The translations under genes and the position numbers were made by a program. The notes beneath the pieces are model-generated. The model was not told the DNA's origin. It saw only the letters and a program-made list of their open reading frames with translations, and ran no database searches. Positions 11,165-18,728 of a stretch of 64,000 bases of DNA are shown piece after piece (within the stretch, counting starts at the first letter, position 1; every line of letters starts with the position of its first letter). The stretch is from Nocardioides jishulii (lineage in GTDB: Bacteria; Actinomycetota; Actinomycetes; Propionibacteriales; Nocardioidaceae): positions 434,001 through 498,000 of the forward strand of contig NZ_CP040748.1 of the NCBI RefSeq assembly GCF_006007965.1, read 5' to 3'.

Positions 11165-11656
11165 GTGGCTGACGAGCTCGCGAGCAGGCTGCGCACCAGC
11201 GGCTACCGCATGACTCCGCAGCGCCAACGCGTGCTGGCGGCCGTGGAGGAGCTGGGCCACGCCACGCCTGACGAGGTGCACGCGCACCTGGCCGGAGCGG
11301 TCAACCAGTCGACCGTCTACCGCAACCTCGAGGTGCTGGAGGAGCTCGGCCTGGTCCGCCACACCCACCTGTCCGACCGGGCCCCGACCTACCACTCGGC
11401 GCGCGCCGCCGAGCACTTCCACCTGATCTGCCGGAATTGTCAGGGCGTCACGTCGGTTCCACTGGAGCGGGCCGAGGCGTTCGCGCGGCAGCTGCGTGAC
11501 GAGTTCGGCTTCGTGGCCGACGTCGGCCACGTGGCCGTCTTCGGCCAGTGCGCCGCGTGCTCCAGCGCTTCGGGCGGCGCGGCTGCTGGCCCGGCGACAG
11601 CTGGCCACGCCCTCGACAACCCCGCGTCCGACCACTCCCACAGCCACACGCACTGA
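11165..11656 (+). CDS. Fur-family metal-responsive repressor
   Basis: 163 residues: winged helix with YRMTPQRQRVLAAVEELGHATPDEVHAHL and NQSTVYRNLEVLEELGLVRH, then the metal-binding dimerisation domain with EHFHLICRNC and CAAC (two CxxC pairs forming the structural zinc site). The C-terminal tail is Ala/Gly-rich and ends in a His-rich stretch HSHSHTH. The overall form fits a Zur/FurB-type or other Fur-family regulator; which metal it senses cannot be decided from sequence. GTG start at 11165 preceded by GAGGGGGA; probably co-transcribed with nitrobindin upstream and ygfZ downstream. Confidence 0.88.
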   Translation: MADELASRLRTSGYRMTPQRQRVLAAVEELGHATPDEVHAHLAGAVNQSTVYRNLEVLEELGLVRHTHLSDRAPTYHSARAAEHFHLICRNCQGVTSVPLERAEAFARQLRDEFGFVADVGHVAVFGQCAACSSASGGAAAGPATAGHALDNPASDHSHSHTH

Positions 11657-11665
11657 AGGTGACCC

Positions 11666-12619
11666 ATGACCAGCCGTAGCCCGTTCCTCGACCTTCCCGG
11701 TGCGGTCTCGGCCGACGGCATCGACGCCCCGGTCGCCGGACACTACGGCTCCTTCAACGTCGAGCAGCGGCGACTGGTCTCCGGTGACGGCTTCGTCGAC
11801 CTCTCCCACCGCGACGTCCTGCGCATCACAGGGCCCGATCGCCTGACCTGGCTGCACTCCCTGACCACGCAGTTCTTCGAGGGCCTCGCCCCCAAGGTGT
11901 GGACCCAGGCGCTGGTGCTCAGCCCGCAGGGCCACGTCGAGCACCACTTCGTCGGGGTCGACGACGGCGAGTCCTTCACCGCCCACACCGAGCCCGGCCG
12001 CGGTGCCGAGCTCGTGCAGTGGCTCGACCGGATGCGCTTCATGACCCGCGTCGAGGTCACCCTCGTCGACGACCTCGCGGTCTGCTGGCGTCCCGGCGAG
12101 ACCGAGGAGCACGCGGGCACGTACGACCTCGTGCCGCGCGACCGGCTCACCGCGTACGCCGAGGCAGCCGGGCCTGCGGCCGGGCTGATGGCGTACGACG
12201 CGCTCCGCATCGCCCGCGGTGAGCCGCGCCTCGGCGTCGACACCGACCACCGCACGATCCCCAACGAGGTCGGCTGGATCGGCTCGGCCGTCCACCTCGA
12301 CAAGGGCTGCTACCGCGGCCAGGAGACGGTGGCGCGGGTCCACACGCTGGGCCGACCGCCGCGCCGCCTCACCATGCTCCACCTCGACGGCTCCGAGAAC
12401 CGGCTGCCCGCCGTGGGCGGCGACGTGCTGCTGGGCGACAAGGTCGTCGGCTTCGTCGGCTCCTCGGCCCGCCACCACGAGCTGGGACCGATCGCCCTGG
12501 CGCTGCTCAAGCGCAACACCCCGATCGACGCCGAGCTGCGCGTCGACGCGATCGCTGCATCCCAGGAGGTCGTGGTCGATCCGGAGGTCGGGCTGCACGT
12601 CCGACCCAACCTGCGCTGA
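11666..12619 (+). CDS. ygfZ: folate-binding Fe-S cluster assembly protein YgfZ
   Basis: 317-residue member of the YgfZ/GcvT-like family that supports Fe-S enzyme maturation with tetrahydrofolate. The family signature K-G-C-Y-x-G-Q-E is present as DKGCYRGQETVARVH, including the conserved Cys. The N-terminal GcvT-like part has LRITGPDRLTWLHSLTTQ. It begins 9 bases after the Fur gene. The stop codon lies inside the first unit of a tandem repeat shared with the convergent mshD end. Confidence 0.9.
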   Translation: MTSRSPFLDLPGAVSADGIDAPVAGHYGSFNVEQRRLVSGDGFVDLSHRDVLRITGPDRLTWLHSLTTQFFEGLAPKVWTQALVLSPQGHVEHHFVGVDDGESFTAHTEPGRGAELVQWLDRMRFMTRVEVTLVDDLAVCWRPGETEEHAGTYDLVPRDRLTAYAEAAGPAAGLMAYDALRIARGEPRLGVDTDHRTIPNEVGWIGSAVHLDKGCYRGQETVARVHTLGRPPRRLTMLHLDGSENRLPAVGGDVLLGDKVVGFVGSSARHHELGPIALALLKRNTPIDAELRVDAIAASQEVVVDPEVGLHVRPNLR

Positions 12620-12683
12620 GAGTCAGGCTGGGCTGAACGTCAAGCTGGGCTGAACGTCAACCTGGGCTGAACGTCAGGCTGGG
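12616..12683. repeat. four 17-bp tandem repeats spanning the ygfZ/mshD stop codons
   Basis: Units at 12616-12632, 12633-12649, 12650-12666 and 12667-12683, consensus CTGAACGTCAGGCTGGG. Each unit has TGA on the plus strand and TCA (TGA on the minus strand). The first unit supplies the ygfZ stop and the last supplies the mshD stop at 12674-12676. Confidence 0.9.
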
Positions 12684-13504
12684 CCGCGTGTGTACATCAC
12701 GTGGGTGTCGGCGTCGGCGTGGGTGAAGCCCAGCCGGGAGTACGTCCTGATCGCTGCGGCGTTGTCGCCCTCGACGTAGAGGATCACCTCGGTGGCCCCT
12801 GACTCCTCGAGGTGGTGCAGGCCGGCGAGGGTGACGAGGCGGCCGATGCCGCGTCCCTGTGCGTCGGGGTCCACGCCCACGACGTAGACCTCCCCGAGGG
12901 TGGGGGAGTGCTTCTTCGTCCAGTGGAAGCCGAGCGTCCCGCGCCCCTGGGTGGGGGTGGCGAGGATCAGTCCGGCGGGGTCGAACCACGGCTCGGCCAT
13001 CCGGCGAGCCATGTCGACCAAGTCCATCGATCCCTGCTCGGGATGGCTGGCGAAGGCGCGTTGGTTGACCCGCAGCACCTCGTGGGAGTCGCCGCTGCGC
13101 TGGCCGAAGGCGTGCAGCTCGACGTCGTCCGGGACCTCCAGCTCGGGCAGCGGCTCCGCGCCTTCGCCGAGCGGACGACGCATCACCCACAGGTCGCGGG
13201 TGGCCTGCCAACCGGCGTGGGCGGCGAGCGCCCGCGCGCCGGGGTGGTTGCCGTGGCTCCATGCCCGGTCGACCTGGGGGTGCGTCTCCAGCGCGTCGGC
13301 CAGCAGCGACGAGCCGAGCCCCCGCCGCCGCGCCGGTGGGTCGACGACCAGGGTGAGCTCGGTCCCGCGGACGAGGTAGAACGCCGCGTCGCGCTTCACC
13401 GCGCGCAGCTGGTTGTCACGCAGGGCCATCGCCGTGGCCTCGTCCAGCGGGGAGGCGCCGTCGGCCGCGGCGGCGCGCTCGGCAATGGCCTCGATGCTTG
13501 GCAT
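12674..13504 (-). CDS. mshD: mycothiol synthase
   Basis: 276 residues containing two GNAT domains, the last enzyme of mycothiol synthesis (acetylates Cys-GlcN-inositol). The N-terminal GNAT half shows LTLVVDPPARRRGLGSSLL; the C-terminal catalytic half shows TKKHSPTLGEVYVVGVDPDAQGRGIGRLV followed by LYVEGDNAAAIRTYSRLGF. Slightly shorter than mycobacterial MshD (about 315). It is downstream of glnR in the same direction, matching the mycobacterial glnR-mshD order. Confidence 0.92.
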   Translation of the reverse strand: MPSIEAIAERAAAADGASPLDEATAMALRDNQLRAVKRDAAFYLVRGTELTLVVDPPARRRGLGSSLLADALETHPQVDRAWSHGNHPGARALAAHAGWQATRDLWVMRRPLGEGAEPLPELEVPDDVELHAFGQRSGDSHEVLRVNQRAFASHPEQGSMDLVDMARRMAEPWFDPAGLILATPTQGRGTLGFHWTKKHSPTLGEVYVVGVDPDAQGRGIGRLVTLAGLHHLEESGATEVILYVEGDNAAAIRTYSRLGFTHADADTHVMYTRGPA

Positions 13505-13593
13505 GCCCGGAGCCTATTGCCTGACGGGGCTCACCCGGTCAGGAGGCGACGGGAACGAGAACGAGTCCTTCACCCCGGACGGCGTGGTCGGGC

Positions 13594-14373
13594 TCAGGTG
13601 GTCTCGGACTCCACGTGGTTGTCCGCGGCGATGTCCGGCGTGGTGTCCGGCGCGGTGTCGGCGGGTGCGATCGACTCGGGCTCCTGGCCGCGGTCCTTCT
13701 GCAGGACGAACCGGTAGCCGACGTTGCGGACCGTGCCGATGAGGGTCTCGTGTTCGGGGCCGAGCTTCGCGCGCAGCCGCCGCACGTGGACGTCGACCGT
13801 CCGCGTACCCCCGAAATAGTCGTAACCCCAGACCTCCTGCAGCAGCTGTTGGCGGCTGAAGACACGTCCGGGGTGTTGGGCCAAGAACTTCAGGAGCTCG
13901 AACTCCTTGAAGGTGAGGTCAAGGGTTCGGCCTCCGAGTCGGGCGGTGTAGGTCGCGTCGTCCACGACCACCTCGCCGCTGCGGATCACGTGGGCGTCCG
14001 GGTCGGCGGCCTCCCGCTGGGCCGACAGGCGCCCGATCCCGAGACGGATCCGGGCCTCGAGCTCGGCCGGGCCGCAGGTGTGGAGCACGACGTCGTCCAT
14101 GCCCCAGTCGTGGGCCACGACGGCGAGGCCGCCCTCGGTGACGACGAGCAGCACCGGTGCCTCGGAGCCGGTGGTGCGGATCAGGCGACAGAGGTCACGA
14201 GCGTGGGCGAGCTCTTGACGCCCGTCGACGAGGACGAGGTCGGAGTCCGGTGCCTCGAGCAGTGCGCTGCCCTCGGCCGGGAGGATCTTCACGTGGTGTC
14301 CCAGCAGCGCGAGACCGGGCAGCACGTCGGAGGACGGCTGGAGGGCGCTGGTGAGTAGCAGCAGAGTGCTCAC
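13594..14373 (-). CDS. glnR: OmpR-type nitrogen regulator GlnR
   Basis: 259 residues with GTG start at 14373, preferred over longer in-frame starts because the receiver domain then begins [10 protein letters not shown]. The receiver domain (1-~115) is atypical and the orphan gene has no kinase beside it. The winged helix (~150-225) has [38 protein letters not shown] and [10 protein letters not shown], which match GlnR of streptomycetes and mycobacteria almost word for word. GlnR activates or represses nitrogen-assimilation genes. The tail is acidic and Thr/Pro-rich. The order glnR-mshD and the nearby thioredoxin and sulfurtransferase genes are as in mycobacteria. Confidence 0.9.
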   Translation of the reverse strand: MSTLLLLTSALQPSSDVLPGLALLGHHVKILPAEGSALLEAPDSDLVLVDGRQELAHARDLCRLIRTTGSEAPVLLVVTEGGLAVVAHDWGMDDVVLHTCGPAELEARIRLGIGRLSAQREAADPDAHVIRSGEVVVDDATYTARLGGRTLDLTFKEFELLKFLAQHPGRVFSRQQLLQEVWGYDYFGGTRTVDVHVRRLRAKLGPEHETLIGTVRNVGYRFVLQKDRGQEPESIAPADTAPDTTPDIAADNHVESETT

Positions 14374-14460
14374 GGCTGCCTCCCTCACTTGTGGACTGTG
14401 GGGAGAATAACCGGCATGGCGACCTTGCGTGACCACTCAAAGGCAGATGAGAGTGGCGAC

Positions 14461-14730
14461 ATGGGGCAGATCACACTCCGCTACTGGGCCGCCGCGCGGG
14501 CCGCCGCAGGCGTGGCGAGCGACGTCCTGACCGTGGAGGGGCAGCTCACCGTGGCGTCGGCCCGCGACCATGCCCTCGCTCTCCATGACCACGATGTGGA
14601 CCTCGCTCGGGTCCTCGCGGTCTGCTCGGTGCTGGTGGACGACCGGCCGGTGGGGACGAACGATCCCGGGTCGGTCCCGGTCCCGGTGGGCAGCAGCGTG
14701 GAGTTCCTCCCGCCCTTCGCCGGCGGCTGA
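14461..14730 (+). CDS. MoaD/ThiS family ubiquitin-like sulfur carrier
   Basis: 89 residues beginning GQITLRYWAAARAAAG, the first beta-strand and helix of the MoaD fold, and ending VEFLPPFAGG, the double-glycine tail that is adenylated and thiocarboxylated in this family. It likely serves as sulfur donor for molybdopterin or another sulfur-containing product; no adenylating partner is nearby. A start at ATG 14416 is also possible, as GAGAAT stands 7 bases upstream, but 14461 fits the fold. Divergent from glnR. Confidence 0.8.
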   Translation: MGQITLRYWAAARAAAGVASDVLTVEGQLTVASARDHALALHDHDVDLARVLAVCSVLVDDRPVGTNDPGSVPVPVGSSVEFLPPFAGG

Positions 14731-14887
14731 GGCCGGCGGGCAGCTGGTGAGCCCTATCGGGGTGCCCGCGTAGCCTCGGGTGCCCGTGGGCAGCGGGCGA
14801 GGCCATGGGTGCTTGGGTCGTCGACCGGGCGCGGTTCAAGGCTCTTCTTCCCGCCGGACAGGCGGGCTTGCACGAAGGATGAAGGAA

Positions 14888-15367
14888 ATGACGCCAGGTC
14901 TGTGGGTTCTCGTGGCGAGCGTGGTCCTTGCCTGCGCCTTCGGGCTGTGGCGCGCAATGACCGACGGTCGGTTCCGCGGCACCCATCGGGTGCGGGGCGC
15001 TGGGCGAGAGGCCGCGACCTCCGACCCGGCTGGCACCGCGCACGAGCTGCCGCATGCTGACTCGGCGGTGAAGGACACGGCGTACGCCGACCAGCTCGGC
15101 GAGCGGGCGACGCTCCTGCAGTTCTCCAGCGCCTTCTGTGCTCCCTGCCGGGTGACGCGCCGGACGCTGGAGGAGGTGGCCGCGGTGGTCCCGGGTGTCG
15201 TCCACCTGGAGGTCGACGCGGAGTCGCACCTCGACCTCGTACGCCGCCTCGACGTCATGCGTACGCCCACGACGCTCGTGCTGGACGCCTCCGGCGTCGA
15301 GGTCACCCGGGCCGCCGGGGCACCCACCAAGCAGCAGGTGCTCACGGCGCTGGCGCAGGTCGACTGA
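14888..15367 (+). CDS. membrane-anchored thioredoxin (ThiX-like)
   Basis: 159 residues: a single N-terminal membrane anchor (residues ~4-22), then a thioredoxin domain with the active site FCAPCR and the cis-Pro loop MRTPTTLVL. ATG 14888 follows AAGGA at good distance; the frame is open further upstream but that part is not protein-like. The gene precedes DUF4395, thiosulfate sulfurtransferase and SseC, as in mycobacterial Rv0816c-Rv0814c. It probably reduces a sulfur-trafficking partner at the membrane. Confidence 0.85.
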   Translation: MTPGLWVLVASVVLACAFGLWRAMTDGRFRGTHRVRGAGREAATSDPAGTAHELPHADSAVKDTAYADQLGERATLLQFSSAFCAPCRVTRRTLEEVAAVVPGVVHLEVDAESHLDLVRRLDVMRTPTTLVLDASGVEVTRAAGAPTKQQVLTALAQVD

Positions 15368-15395
15368 CGTCGCCGCCGCCTGAAAAGCACTCTCA

Positions 15396-15432
15396 GTCTC
15401 ATCATGTGGTCTATGCGACCACAATGTGAGAC
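15396..15432. promoter_or_regulatory. large imperfect palindrome upstream of the sulfur leader peptide
   Basis: Arms 15396-15411 and 15417-15432 around a 5-base centre; 13 of 16 positions pair, including GTCTCA/TGAGAC outside and TGTGGTC/GACCACA inside. It starts 28 bases after the thioredoxin stop and ends 29 bases before the -10 hexamer of the leader-peptide promoter. It could be an operator for a sulfur regulator or a terminator for the thioredoxin gene; there is no T run. Confidence 0.6.
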
Positions 15433-15461
15433 GCGGATTCGCACCCCGTGAGGGAGTTCCC

Positions 15462-15467
15462 TACTCT
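15462..15467 (+). promoter_or_regulatory. -10 hexamer for the leader peptide and DUF4395-TST-SseC operon
   Basis: TACTCT followed by 6 bases and the ATG of the leader peptide at 15474, the layout of a leaderless transcript. No strong -35 box. Confidence 0.5.
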
Positions 15468-15473
15468 CGACCC

Positions 15474-15551
15474 ATGAGTTCGACCTGGTTGACGAAGCGA
15501 CGCGCAGTGGATCACTGCCGCGTGCACTCGTCCCTCTGTCGAATGTCCTGA
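15474..15551 (+). CDS. cysteine-containing attenuator leader peptide
   Basis: 25 codons, ATG 15474 to TGA 15549-15551. The peptide contains LTKRRAVDHCRVHSSLCRM, with Cys at residues 15 and 22 near the end. This matches the pattern of actinobacterial putative leader peptides (LTxRxHVDxxRxxSAxC) found upstream of sulfur-metabolism genes, where ribosome stalling at Cys codons in cysteine shortage raises downstream expression. Here it lies 118 bases before the DUF4395 gene and the thiosulfate sulfurtransferase operon. Identity is by pattern memory and context; the stalling mechanism is inferred. Confidence 0.75.
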   Translation: MSSTWLTKRRAVDHCRVHSSLCRMS

Positions 15552-15620
15552 GGCTGACTCCAGTCCCTTTTGTCGATCGGATAACTCGACTAAGGTGCCG
15601 GGTGTCGGCCCCTCCTCCCG

Positions 15621-15637
15621 TGCGACGCGTCGTCGCA
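15621..15637 (+). repeat. small hairpin in the leader of the sulfur operon
   Basis: TGCGAC-GCGTC-GTCGCA, a 6-bp perfect stem between the leader peptide stop and the DUF4395 start, preceded by a CCTCCTCCC tract (15611-15619) able to pair with AGGA-type ribosome-binding sites. Possible part of a translational attenuator. Confidence 0.35.
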
Positions 15638-15669
15638 TGCCGTTGGAACCCCTCACCAGGAATCAGGAC

Positions 15670-16152
15670 ATGAGCACTCTCGACACCCCTGCGCCCCAGG
15701 CGCCGACCGGCCACGCTGCGGACCAGGTCGACCCGCGCGGTCCCCAGTTCGGCGCCGTCCTCACCACGGTCGTCCTCGCTGTGGTCCTCGCGACCGCCCC
15801 GAGCGCGTTCGCCGTCGTCCTGCTCGCCGTCCAGGCGGTGCTCTTCGCCGCCGGAGCCCTGCTCGGCGTCAGCCGCACGCCGTACGCCTGGCTCTTCCGC
15901 ACCCTCGTACGACCCCGCCTCGGCCCGCCCGCGGAGTGGGAGGACTCGGCGCCGCCGCGGTTCGCCCAGGCCGTGGGCCTCGCGTTCGCGGTCGTCGGCC
16001 TGGTCGGCTTCCTCGCCGGCCTCCAGATCGTGGGCCTCGTCGCCGTCGGCTTCGCGCTGGCCGCGGCCCTGCTCAACGCAGCCTTCGGCTTCTGCCTCGG
16101 CTGCGAGATGTACCTCCTGCTGCGCCGGGCCACGTCGCCCCGCACGGCCTGA
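15670..16152 (+). CDS. DUF4395 membrane protein
   Basis: 160 residues with four hydrophobic segments (about 30-50, 53-70, 95-115, 120-135) and a conserved Cys pair in FGFCLGCEMYL near the C-terminus, typical of DUF4395. The family is regularly encoded between membrane thioredoxins and thiosulfate sulfurtransferases, so it likely works in thiol or persulfide handling at the membrane; its activity is not established. ATG 15670 is chosen because AGGA precedes it and the domain starts soon after; upstream frame is the attenuator leader. Confidence 0.8.
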   Translation: MSTLDTPAPQAPTGHAADQVDPRGPQFGAVLTTVVLAVVLATAPSAFAVVLLAVQAVLFAAGALLGVSRTPYAWLFRTLVRPRLGPPAEWEDSAPPRFAQAVGLAFAVVGLVGFLAGLQIVGLVAVGFALAAALLNAAFGFCLGCEMYLLLRRATSPRTA

Positions 16153-16223
16153 GCGCACCCACCTGACACACCTGACACACCTGGTCACCTGCACCACCAT
16201 CCCGAAAGAGAGAAGCACCAGAC

Positions 16224-17072
16224 ATGAGCCGTGAAGACTCCCTCGTTTCCGTCCAGTGGGTCGAGGACAACCTCGGCGCCGACGGCATCGTCCTGATCGA
16301 GGTCGACGAGGACACCGCCGCCTACGACAAGGGCCACATCCCGACCGCGATCAAGCTGGACTGGACGAAGGACCTGCAGGACCAGGTCCGCCGCGACTTC
16401 GTCAACAAGGAGGGCTTCGAGAAGCTGCTCTCCGAGCGCGGCGTCAGCAACGACGACACCGTCATCCTCTACGGCGGCAACAACAACTGGTTCGCCGCCT
16501 ACGCGTACTGGTACTTCAAGCTCTACGGCCACAAGAACGTCAAGCTCATGGATGGTGGCCGCAAGAAGTGGGAGCTCGACGCCCGCGAGCTGACCAAGGA
16601 CGTCCCGACCCGCCAGGCGACCAGCTACGTCGCCCAGGAGCAGGACCTCTCGATCCGCGCCTTCCGCGACGACGCGGTCAACGCCATCGGCGTGCAGAAC
16701 CTCATCGACGTGCGCAGCCCCGACGAGTTCGCCGGTCGCCTGCTCGCCCCGGCCCACCTCCCGCAGGAGCAGGCCCAGCGCGCCGGCCACATCCCGACCT
16801 CGCTCAACGTGCCGTGGAGCAAGAACGCCAACGACGACGGCACCTTCAAGTCCGACGACGAGCTGCGCAAGCTCTACGACGAGGTCGGCATCGACGACTC
16901 CAAGGACACCATCGCGCTGTGCCGCATCGGTGAGCGCTCGTCGCTGACCTGGTTCGTGCTGCAGGAGCTGCTCGGCTACAAGAACGTCAAGAACTACGAC
17001 GGCTCGTGGACCGAGTACGGCTCCCTCGTCGGCGTCCCGGTCGCGCTCGGCGACGAGCCCGGTGTCGCCTGA
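16224..17072 (+). CDS. thiosulfate sulfurtransferase (two-domain rhodanese, CysA2/SseA type)
   Basis: 282 residues, two rhodanese domains. The active-site loop is LCRIGERSS with catalytic Cys-233, the form found in mycobacterial CysA2/CysA3. The enzyme transfers sulfane sulfur from thiosulfate to thiophilic acceptors. ATG 16224 follows GAAAGAGAG. The stop overlaps the start of sseC (TGATG), so the two are translationally coupled. The pair sits under the cysteine-leader promoter together with DUF4395. Confidence 0.92.
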   Translation: MSREDSLVSVQWVEDNLGADGIVLIEVDEDTAAYDKGHIPTAIKLDWTKDLQDQVRRDFVNKEGFEKLLSERGVSNDDTVILYGGNNNWFAAYAYWYFKLYGHKNVKLMDGGRKKWELDARELTKDVPTRQATSYVAQEQDLSIRAFRDDAVNAIGVQNLIDVRSPDEFAGRLLAPAHLPQEQAQRAGHIPTSLNVPWSKNANDDGTFKSDDELRKLYDEVGIDDSKDTIALCRIGERSSLTWFVLQELLGYKNVKNYDGSWTEYGSLVGVPVALGDEPGVA

Positions 17073-17368
17073 TGTGCGGCGCGGTTGAGGGCGGTCTCTC
17101 GCTCGACGGCGTCAACGTCTCCAAGGAGGCCGTGATCCAGGGCCAGGTCCTGCGTGACGGTGAGCCCGTGGCCACCGGTTATGTGCGCCTGCTCGACAAG
17201 ACCGGCGAGTTCACCGCCGAGGTCCCGCTGTCGGCCACCGGCCACTTCCGGTTCTTCGCCGGCGAGGGCGTCTGGACGCTGCGCGCCCTTGCCCCCAAGG
17301 CCGAGCCGGTGGACCGCAAGGTCCACGCCCAGGTCGGTTCCGTGGCCGAGGTCCAGATCGCGGTCTGA
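17072..17368 (+). CDS. sseC: SseC-like DUF1416 protein
   Basis: 98 residues, family DUF1416, the partner of CysA2 in mycobacteria (SseC2). Starts MCGAVEGGLSLDGV with a conserved N-terminal Cys and continues as a beta-sandwich-like sequence (VIQGQVLRDGEPVATGYVRLLD). It overlaps the sulfurtransferase stop by one base. Thought to take part in sulfur metabolism, but the biochemical role is unknown. Confidence 0.88.
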   Translation: MCGAVEGGLSLDGVNVSKEAVIQGQVLRDGEPVATGYVRLLDKTGEFTAEVPLSATGHFRFFAGEGVWTLRALAPKAEPVDRKVHAQVGSVAEVQIAV

Positions 17369-17391
17369 CCTCGCACTGATCCACTCCCAGG

Positions 17392-17420
17392 ACCCCGTCC
17401 CGCCTCGTGCGGGACGGGGT
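17392..17420. terminator. terminator between sseC and the acyltransferase gene
   Basis: Perfect 11-bp stem ACCCCGTCCCG / CGGGACGGGGT with a 7-base loop, 24 bases after the sseC stop and 10 bases before the convergent acyltransferase stop. Confidence 0.88.
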
Positions 17421-17429
17421 TCTGTGCGT

Positions 17430-18593
17430 TCAGCTCGGTGACTTCACGGCGAGGGCGTGACGGGAAGGTTCTTCTCCTCGCGCCGCCGTGGTGGTCCTCG
17501 GCGACGGAGGGTTCTGGAACCGTCCGGGCGAGAACCGACCCTTCGCTCGGAGCAGGGGCGACTCGAGGTAGCGGTAGCTGGCCCAAGCCATCACGAGCGT
17601 CACGGCCATGGTCATCGGGAACCAGTAGGTCGGGCTCACGAGGGCCACCATGGGGCGGAGTGCCAGGGGGTGGAGGAGGTACATGCCATAGCTCACGAGG
17701 CCGAGGTAGGCGAGCGGCTTCCAGGTCAAGAGTGGGCGAAGGAGGTGATCGTCTCGCATGCACGTGGTTGCCACCAGTGTCGCCATCGAGACAGCCAGCA
17801 GAGTCGGGTCCGGCTTCACGAAGAGGAGTGCGGCGACCGCCAGTGCCGCGCACAGGGGTGCGACGGGGTTGCACAGGAGCGGCGCGATGCGAACGAACAC
17901 GGCTCGGGAGTGGAGCGCGATCGCCATGAGTGCACCTGCGCAGATGGCGGTGGCGAGACTGGTGAACACCGTGAGCGCGAAGGAATCGGCGCTGGTGGTG
18001 CTCGCGATCGCCACGTCGGCAATCGCAAGCGCGCCGATGATGATCCCCGCTGCCGTCAGGCCGAAGCGGCGAGGCAGCAGCAGCATGAGAAGTGGCGGCC
18101 ACAGGAGGTAGAACTGCTCCTCGGTGGCCAGTGACCATGCGTGGTAGAAGACCGTCGGCTCGCCGGGGGTGAGCTCGACGAACCAGTTCGTCGTGTAGGT
18201 CGCAAAGGCCGGGAGGTTCGTGAAGAAGTTCTCGCTCACGCGAGTTCCCCGGAGTGGTCCCCAGCAGAGCACGAGGTAGAAGGCGAGAACGGCGTAGTAG
18301 AGCGGGAAGATGCGCAACGCCCGACGTACGAAGAAGGCGCGAAAGTCGATGCGGCCGCGTGCTTCGTGCTCACGCAGGAGCAACGTCGTGATGAGGAACC
18401 CCGAGATGGCGAAGAAGAGGTCGACGCCGCGGTATCCCAGGCTCAGGACGCCGTCGCTCGTCGCCGCCGAGTGATGCCACACGACGGCGATGATGCTGAT
18501 CCCTCTGAGGCCGTCCAATGATGCGAAGTGCTTGCGTGACCGGTAGGACTCGTGGGCGCGCTCCCAGCGTGTCCTCGTGGTCATGCGAGTCAT
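17430..18593 (-). CDS. acyltransferase 3 family membrane protein (OafA/YrhL type)
   Basis: 387 residues with about ten membrane segments. The N-terminal signature SLDGLRGISIIAVVWHHS and YRGVDLFFAISGFLITTLLL are the conserved catalytic region of acyltransferase-3 proteins, which transfer acetyl or other acyl groups to surface sugars. It lies alone between convergent sseC and the HNH gene; possible substrate is the polysaccharide made by the clusters to the right, but that is inference. Confidence 0.88.
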   Translation of the reverse strand: MTRMTTRTRWERAHESYRSRKHFASLDGLRGISIIAVVWHHSAATSDGVLSLGYRGVDLFFAISGFLITTLLLREHEARGRIDFRAFFVRRALRIFPLYYAVLAFYLVLCWGPLRGTRVSENFFTNLPAFATYTTNWFVELTPGEPTVFYHAWSLATEEQFYLLWPPLLMLLLPRRFGLTAAGIIIGALAIADVAIASTTSADSFALTVFTSLATAICAGALMAIALHSRAVFVRIAPLLCNPVAPLCAALAVAALLFVKPDPTLLAVSMATLVATTCMRDDHLLRPLLTWKPLAYLGLVSYGMYLLHPLALRPMVALVSPTYWFPMTMAVTLVMAWASYRYLESPLLRAKGRFSPGRFQNPPSPRTTTAARGEEPSRHALAVKSPS

Positions 18594-18728
18594 GGTCCCC
18601 CGAGAACGCGTGCCGCGCCGTGGATTTGCGGAAGCCGAGGATGGCCCTCCTGCCAGGGCAGGTGTGATGGTCGTCCTGCGCCGCGGTCAGACGACCGAGT
18701 GTCATCCAGCCTCGCCGCAAGCATCGGT

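Noticed and set aside
10424..12598. 724-codon minus-strand frame over nitrobindin, fur and ygfZ
   Set aside because: Shadow frame opposite to three well-identified genes.
13520..13541. CCTGAC/GTCAGG inverted repeat between glnR and mshD
   Set aside because: Six paired bases with mismatched interior and no T run; too weak to call a terminator or operator.
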